64,000 nucleotides of DNA from Petrosia ficiformis (Eukaryota > Porifera > Demospongiae > Haplosclerida > Petrosiidae): positions 1,411,173 to 1,475,172 of the forward strand of contig OX345650.1 of the NCBI GenBank assembly GCA_947044365.1, written 5' to 3'. The notes under the pieces were generated by a model. The model had not been told where the DNA came from and did not search any database. It worked only from the letters and a program-made list of their open reading frames with translations. Positions within the stretch are counted from its first letter, which is position 1; the number at the start of each line of letters is the position of its first letter. Below, piece after piece: positions 58,674 to 64,000 of this stretch. A program made the translations under genes and the position numbers.

Positions 58674-59437
58674 AACAGGGCTCTCACTAGCCTACTATAA
58701 CGGGGTGCTGTATCCTTCTATCACCTTCATAAGTCACTGATATTATCCATTTCTTCATCAACAGAATAATTTTTTTTTTGGAGTAATAATGATATTGATA
58801 CTAAAGTCTGTTCACATTCATGATGACCTCAAACTTAGGATGTGATGACTTTATATGTATAGTTCAATGTCATAGGATTAATACATGATTATACTGTAAC
58901 TCAATAATGAAGCTGAAATTTGGCATACACAAGAAGAAACAGGAAGGATTATGATATGAAAATAGTGCATGTAAAAGATTGTTGGTCATTTCAAAACTAA
59001 AGTTATAAACACTTTTTCTGAGCTCAAAGTGAAAGTGAATGACTTTAACATACAATTTTGATGATGATGGGTGTGGCTGTTAATCAATGCCATTCTGTTT
59101 TGATAATCCTGGTGAGAACACTGCACACACAAACACAAACACAACACTCACACACGCATGTACTGTTGTCAACAAAGAAAATAAAACACCTTAAGAACAT
59201 AAAAATCATTAAAACACACAATAATAAAGGTGTCAACACCTTTGATTTGGAAAGAAAACTACTGAATTATACAAAATTAGAAAAAGGGAGAGATGAAAGG
59301 AATTTAATCTCAAGCAAGGATGTAACATTACATGTTTATTATTGTAGTATTGGACTACAAGCCTAAACTTAATTTCCCAAAGTGTATCAGTATTTAAATA
59401 CAGGTATTATCTTTCATTTGGTCAAATTGAATGTCTG

Positions 59438-59484
<47 letters not shown>

Positions 59485-61218
59485 TGATATATCACAAACA
59501 ACTCATATTCAGGTATGGCCTGGTGAAAACTAGTTTTATTAATTATAGTAATCTTTGAACGTTACCATTTTAATCTGCCTACTCCAAACAAGCTGGGTTT
59601 GGGTTTAAGCCTGGTTTTCAGGTATGGGTTTGGGGCTTAGAATTTAGCTTGGGGTACTGATGAAGTCATATTGGTTAGGCTAATATTAATTAAAATAGGC
59701 AAGTTGTAAATTCAGCTTTATAGATTAAAGGTTAAGGGAAAATGTGAAAGCTAGTATACACATGTATATCATGTACAGTATCTGACATTGTTTGTTTCAG
59801 TATAATATTGAGAGAATAGAAAAGTAAGGTATAAACGAGGAAGGTACAAGAAAGGGTTTAATGAGAACCATATAACGTACCTTGAGGCAGTATTAAACCA
59901 TGATGGAAATTACTAATTTAATGTAATACATCTCATTCGTGATTGTTCTTGTATATTATACATACAGAATAAGAAAGAGGTCAGTTGTAAACATAATAGT
60001 AATGGAGTGGGCGTGTTCTTTAACTCCACTTCCCCCCTAACTAAATACTATTGACCCAAAGAGCTTCTTATTTGGCACTGTACAGTTCTCTCTTTGGACA
60101 AGATAGTGCAGTTATTTATGATTATATTGTCACTAACAGTAATTAATCTTTGTTAATTGGGTCAGGATGTATTCTCAATGGCGCACACACTAACCATTAT
60201 TGAGGCAATTTGCATATCAAAAACTCTGACATACATGTATGTACATGTACCTGGTAATATTGTGTACAATATGAAGACAATCAAAAAGTACCGAAAGAAA
60301 GCAGTATAAAGAACAGTTCAATGAAGAGTTAAGCATACAAAACACTTACTAAGTGTTAGCTAACCTGTTCCGTGAGAGGAGTCTTAGCGTCGTGTCCATA
60401 TATAAAGAAAGGGTGAAGCTCAACTTGACAGACTTGTAATGTCTTCTTGATGGCCTGTAAACCACCAATTTCTGTAGGCGAACATATAATCTCAAACCCC
60501 GCCTCTAAGATAGGATTATGAAGACCAACTTCTAATGCTGCATCACCTAATATAGGATCAACTCCAGGACCCGATAGACAGATATTCTATAAAAAGAACG
60601 CAAGACATATAATGAAAGTACTTCTAAATGGAAAATCAACATATTAAAATCAAATTAAAATTAAACTTTAAACTGCTTGAAATTATGAAAGTAAATTATG
60701 GAAACATTTCAAAACATTGGCACAAAAGGAGATAATCTATATCATTAAGACTAACAAACACACATATAACTCACCTCTCGTGGTATTCGACTAAATGGTA
60801 GTGATAGAGGTGTGGGTTTATCAGTGGCGAGGTCATATCCATCGCGAACGTGACTCATCACACGATGTTTACGATGTTTGAAGTGGACCAGACGCCATGA
60901 TTCATTAGATTCCCAGGGGAGGGGTAAAATAGCTTCTCCTAATATTTCGTTGACTATGCAAGAGCGTAAACGGGTTTCACCAAATACAACTAGAGCAGTT
61001 CGACCAGAAACAACATTTGAAATACATTTTTGGGCCTCTACTGCTAATATACTATCTATTGATAATGACTCATCGAAGTCCTGTAAATCAGAAAGTACTC
61101 GCACTGTTTCTTTGAAAATCTTCTTGAGTTTCTTGGCATGATGTCTGAATGACTGAACTTGCTTAGCTAAATGTCGCCTCTCAGGGCCTAGAGCTCCAAA
61201 GCTACCAGGAGAAGTCAT
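49855..61218 (-). CDS. DSTYK: DSTYK (dual serine/threonine and tyrosine protein kinase) orthologue
   Basis: Protein kinase of the DSTYK (RIPK5) family, which acts in FGF/ERK signalling and cell death control in vertebrates. Eight exons: 60775-61218, 60365-60586, 54794-55975, 53907-54000, 52630-52759, 51478-51724, 50780-50943, 49855-50098; total 2727 nt, 908 aa (human 929), phases consistent. The long N-terminal region keeps family blocks such as YLRES, ESLSAS.LAK.ICSQF.SR and HSGRL. The C-terminal kinase has glycine loop GRGQYGVV (~648), Lys ~670 (LAVKSV), the family signature [24 protein letters not shown] (Asp ~766), DLG in place of DFG (~784, as in human DSTYK) and GTPIHMAPE. All catalytic residues are present, so it should be active. 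Intron 2 (55976-60364) is 4.4 kb and full of repeats. The start is the first ATG of an open first exon. Confidence 0.96.
50335..50456. repeat. (AT)n array in the last DSTYK intron
   Basis: Long alternating AT run with a short CA interruption, between exons 49855-50098 and 50780-50943. Confidence 0.95.
51040..51175. repeat. ACATGTAC-rich repeat in a DSTYK intron
   Basis: Same ACATGTACATGT sequence type as in USP19 introns, with (TA)n pieces, between exons at 50943 and 51478. Confidence 0.8.
51809..52160. mobile_element. hAT-like MITE with TAGGGCTGCAA ends and a perfect 8-bp target duplication
   Basis: Element 51817-52152 (336 bp), ends TAGGGCTGCAA and TTGCAGCCCTA, flanked on both sides by GTACAAAT. 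TAGGGCTG ends with 8-bp duplications are typical of hAT elements. A second left end (TTAGGGCTGCGACAAAA) is at 52214. In a DSTYK intron. Confidence 0.92.
52566..52614. repeat. (TG)n microsatellite beside a DSTYK donor
   Basis: About 24 TG units starting 16 bp past the donor of the glycine-loop exon (52630). Confidence 0.95.
53720..53891. mobile_element. hAT-like MITE, CAGGGTGGGA family, with perfect 8-bp target duplication
   Basis: Element 53728-53883 (156 bp), ends CAGAGTGGGAAATAA and TTATTTCCCACCCTG, flanked on both sides by TAACTATG. It ends only 23 bp before the DSTYK exon at 53907. Confidence 0.93.
56035..56240. repeat. Dispersed repeat shared with 20085-20285
   Basis: Same ordered blocks as the other copy (TGATAGCATAGTACTAAG, CATTCAAAGTACAGTGTACT). 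In DSTYK intron 2. Confidence 0.7.
56785..56994. mobile_element. hAT-like MITE, CAGTGTTTTTGATAAG family (copy E)
   Basis: Element 56793-56986 (194 bp), flanked by TTTGGCAT and ATTGGCAT (7 of 8 bases), which supports an 8-bp target duplication for this family. In DSTYK intron 2, beyond a 20-base G run at about 56488-56507. Confidence 0.85.
57820..58240. repeat. Tandem repeat of ~57 bp (shorter in the middle)
   Basis: Seven or more units of GATTATGGAGTACCATTGTA followed by CCATTATCCCTCTATTATTG; central units lack the second part. In DSTYK intron 2. Confidence 0.9.
58802..59046. mobile_element. MITE, TAAAGTCTGTTCAC family
   Basis: Starts TAAAGTCTGTTCACATTCA, ends GTGAATGACTTTA; in DSTYK intron 2. 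Confidence 0.75.
60049..60228. mobile_element. hAT-like MITE, CAGTGTTTTTGATAAG family (copy F, left end missing)
   Basis: Keeps GACCCAAAGAGCTTCTTATT, the ATTATGATTATATTGTCAC-like core and ATATCAAAAACTCTG at the right end. Near the end of DSTYK intron 2. Confidence 0.75.
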
Positions 61219-62001
61219 TGTAAAAAATATTTGATCCTATACTCCAGTACAACTATTTATATATATATATATATATAACTGATGTTACTCTCTCGTACTC
61301 CTATGCCGATTCAATCAGTTTCTTTTGTTTCAGTAGCCTTTAAACTGTCCGTCAAGAGGATGGGAATTGCTCACTGTCCAGCCCAGCTGTGTAGAAAGAC
61401 AAGGGAACAAGTCGATCTCAGCAAGTCAAGTCAACAGCCATCCCAAATTCCATCCAACGTATGACTTGCACGTGATCAACAATATCAATGAATATCGTTA
61501 TCGTGTACTATGAGACTATGACCACTATCCACACTTAGGGCCATTTTGTTTAGCATTATAAATATATTTACTATAATAATTATTCCTCATTTTCATACCT
61601 GTACCTGTTATAATTATGTTTTAATAATTAACTAGTTAATAATCCTATTAATTTTAATTAATTATCTAATTATCTAATTATCTATTTAATAAAGCAAATT
61701 GAGAATGAGTGTTTAAATGTAATGGACGAAAATGAATGAATAATATAATATATAAATATGATCCTTCTCTCGCTCATTGCAAGGTTAAAGTTCATGTTGA
61801 TGAGGCATTTATTTTGTGATAATTGACCTCAATCCACAGCACGTAGGCACATTATAGACAATCTTAGTAAAGACAAAATGATTCTACATTATTATTATCT
61901 ATTTAATTAAACTGTCAATTAAGTTATTTATTATTAAATTATTATGATTAGTAAAAATTGATTTTAAATATATAATTATATATATATAATAAATTATAAA
62001 C
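61219..62001. promoter_or_regulatory. Intergenic region between DSTYK start and CIB 3' end
   Basis: About 780 bp. Contains a (TA)n run at 61259-61277 just upstream of the DSTYK start, then AT-rich sequence with TAATTAATTA runs. It should hold the DSTYK promoter and the CIB poly(A) site, but no specific element can be named. Confidence 0.4.
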
Positions 62002-62503
62002 TCAAATATTAAAACTGAAAGTGTTCTTGAAGTCAGGTGATCTGTAGATACAATAACGAAAATCTTCAATGGTTAAGGTGTCTTTTGATATCAAGCTTTT
62101 GTCCTCATTGTTCTTCTCTTTTACTGACATAGTTGAATTACCCAAATCATCAGCTCCGTCCAATTCAATCACTTCTAAATCACCTCTATGGTCAGTATGA
62201 TCCCTTTCTTCATCTCCTCGTTCCTCTGACTCTCTTTCGGGAGTAGTTTCTACTTTCTCTCTTTTATGGCATTCAAAGAAGACACCATCAACAATCCAAT
62301 GTTTCAGTTTGTTCCATTCTGATCGGTCATTATTCACATCTTCATTATCTGTGTGTGTGTGTGTGTATGTGCAATGTGTGTGTATGTGCAATGTGTGTGT
62401 GTGTGTGTGCAATGTGCAATGTGTGTGTGTGTGCAATGTGTGTGTGTGTGTGTGTGTGTATGTGCAATGTGTGTGTGTGTGTGCAATGTGTGTGTGTGTG
62501 CAA

Positions 62504-62534
<31 letters not shown>

Positions 62535-62572
62535 AATGTGTGTGTGTGTGTGCAATGTGTGTGTGTGTGCAA

Positions 62573-62603
<31 letters not shown>

Positions 62604-62604
62604 A

Positions 62605-62642
<38 letters not shown>

Positions 62643-64000
62643 AATGTGTGTGTGTGTGTGCAATGTGTGTGTGTGTGTGTGTGCAATGTGTGTGTGTGTG
62701 TGTGTGCAATGTGTATATTATTGATGTAATCATAATATCCAGTGTTTCCCTCAAAGGATGGTACCGTGGCAATCTGATTGAAAATTGTTGACCAAACGTC
62801 ATGTACCACTGATGCACTCCCCCACACTTAATTTATCGTGGGGGAAACACTGTAATATCTTTGTCTCTATAATCAAATTAACTATTTTAACACAAATACT
62901 TTAGCAAATGCCTTTCTATATTACGTGTATGCATACAATCATTATCATAATTAGAACAGCCATATACTCATTATACAAATGCTTTCAAAAAGGAAAAGAT
63001 AATATAATTAAAATTCAATTCCCAACAACAACAATATATATTGAAATAACTGAGCCATAAGGAGTACATGTCATTGTATGTTTATTGGTAAGCTATGAAG
63101 ATGTGTTTGGACAAACAGCTCAGTGTTAATTATATATTACATTATTGCTGGTAACTAAAACTGAGTCTTTAAGCACATGCGCAAGTAGTAATATAGAGTA
63201 TAAGAAGTATTGATATGGATTTTATCGATACTCTGATATATGACTACTGATAAGGTGATAACCATTACCAGTCCAATATTACACCTACCTTCTAGTATCT
63301 GATTCATTCAAAAACAAAATGTATTTTCTCAATGATCAGGTTAGTGATGCACCATTTTCATTGAAAGAATCAGAAACCAGAAGATAGATATAATGTACTC
63401 CCTCACTCATAGAGTGAAAAAGGGGAGGGACGCTACGCGAGACTAGATTATCTGCATTACTGCTTTTTAATTTTATGTTTTAGTCAAAAGAAAGGACATT
63501 AGATCTACTAGTACCATTTTCGTATTATTCCATTTTTTTTGGGTATGTCACATTTCATTTCAGCTTCATTATTGACTTACAGTATAATCATGTACCTTAT
63601 GATATTAAACTGTACTTCATTGAATCCTAATTTTGAGGACATCATGCCGGAATGTAAATATACTTTATAATTAACAATAACAATTTCATAACCATACCTT
63701 CACCAGCCATTACATCAATCATTGTATACATGTCTTGTCTGCTAATTAATCCATCTCCATCTATATCAAAAATTTGAAATGCATGAAATATCTTTTTCTC
63801 AATGTCGGCTTTGGGGCTAAAAGATGACACCATATCCAAAAACTCAGTGAAGGACATTAGTCCATTGTCGGATGTACAAAAGGCTTGGCATATTTTATTT
63901 TTAAATGGATTATTCTTCAAGGTTTGGAAGTTTTCAGTAATGAATTCAATGGATATGGCACATTCAGGATTCGCAAAACCCGAAGGTGTGATAATGTGAT
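62002..64000 (-). CDS. CIB-family EF-hand calcium-binding protein, 3' two exons (gene runs off the right edge)
   Basis: Member of the calcium- and integrin-binding (CIB1-4) family. Exon 63698-64000 (open at the window edge) and exon 62002-62348 join in phase and end with TGA. The first carries NPFKNKICQAF, an EF-hand-like segment, and a canonical EF-hand 3 loop DIDGDGLISRQD with Asp at position 12, as in CIB proteins. The second ends in the family tail YRSPDF.NTF (human CIB: SRSPDF.SSF). Between EF-hand 3 and that tail there is an extra charged stretch of about 60 residues (many Glu, Asp, Arg), and the EF-hand 4 loop lacks its acidic ligands. Which CIB subtype it is cannot be decided here. 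The acceptor of the last exon is formed directly by the end of a CA-repeat array. Confidence 0.88.
62349..62715. repeat. TG/CA array with regular ATGTGCAATG interruptions
   Basis: (TG)n broken many times by TATGTGCAATG or GTGCAATG. It ends directly at the AG acceptor of the last CIB exon (62348). Read on the minus strand it produces long His-Thr open frames that are not genes. Confidence 0.95.
62741..62852. mobile_element. MITE with CAGTGTTTCCC ends
   Basis: About 112 bp, ends CAGTGTTTCCCTC and GGGGGAAACACTG, flanked by ATAATATC and TAATATCT (TAATATC shared). A related end (CTTTGGGGGAAACGCTG) is at 51431-51447 in a DSTYK intron. Confidence 0.75.

Noticed and set aside
62309..62827. Long open frames of His-Thr or Cys-Val repeats, up to 271 codons
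   Set aside because: They are translations of the TG/CA array. Only the part from 62348 down to 62002 (minus) is coding, as the last CIB exon.

Overview
This is a eukaryotic, metazoan window, most likely from a sponge of the Amphimedon type; the species call is inference. The support is AT-rich DNA, genes split by many GT-AG introns (often only 47-60 nt), recognisable animal genes (USP19, TUSC2, DSTYK, a CIB-family EF-hand protein), and introns packed with short inverted-repeat transposons and satellites. No bacterial, phage or CRISPR content was seen. Exons were joined by hand from splice sites, reading phase and remembered family sequence, so borders are predictions. Four complete models close in phase: 928 aa, 790 aa, 908 aa and 105 aa.

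Layout. 76-9440 (-): a USP19-type deubiquitinase with two CS domains, the USP Cys box and a MYND finger; its 3' end is off the left edge. 9502-16469 (-): a dynamin-superfamily-like GTPase (here GTPase-A) whose stop is only 61 nt from the USP19 start. 16.5-19.9 kb: intergenic repeats, a 114-bp satellite and a foldback element with a 9-bp target duplication. 19908-25641 (-): TUSC2 in three exons, whose 4.8-kb second intron holds a broken non-LTR retrotransposon and an opposite-strand decayed ORF with a nuclease-like ExK motif. 26616-36161 (-): a coiled-coil gene, with firm 5' exons at 32220-36161 and tentative last exons. 36393-37878 (+): remains of a third GTPase copy. 38982-48422 (+): GTPase-B, an 18-exon paralogue of GTPase-A with matching exon lengths. 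49855-61218 (-): DSTYK in eight exons. 62002-64000 (-): the 3' part of a CIB-family EF-hand gene.

The conserved genes have known cellular roles: ubiquitin removal and chaperone-like CS domains (USP19), a small myristoylation-type protein (TUSC2), a Ser/Thr/Tyr kinase (DSTYK) and a calcium/integrin-binding protein (CIB). The least familiar part is the GTPase family: two intact, oppositely oriented genes and one relic about 20-30 kb apart, sharing intron positions but differing by one exon in the G4 region. USP19 and TUSC2 both lie in human 3p21.31, so their closeness here may be old linkage.

Non-coding sequence is dominated by mobile DNA. At least five small inverted-repeat families show 7-9-bp target duplications, mostly the 8-bp type of hAT elements. 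There are also tRNA-like SINE pieces, several satellites (50, ~75, 85, ~88, 114 and ~123 bp units), and long TG/CA and TACATG arrays inside introns, some touching splice acceptors.
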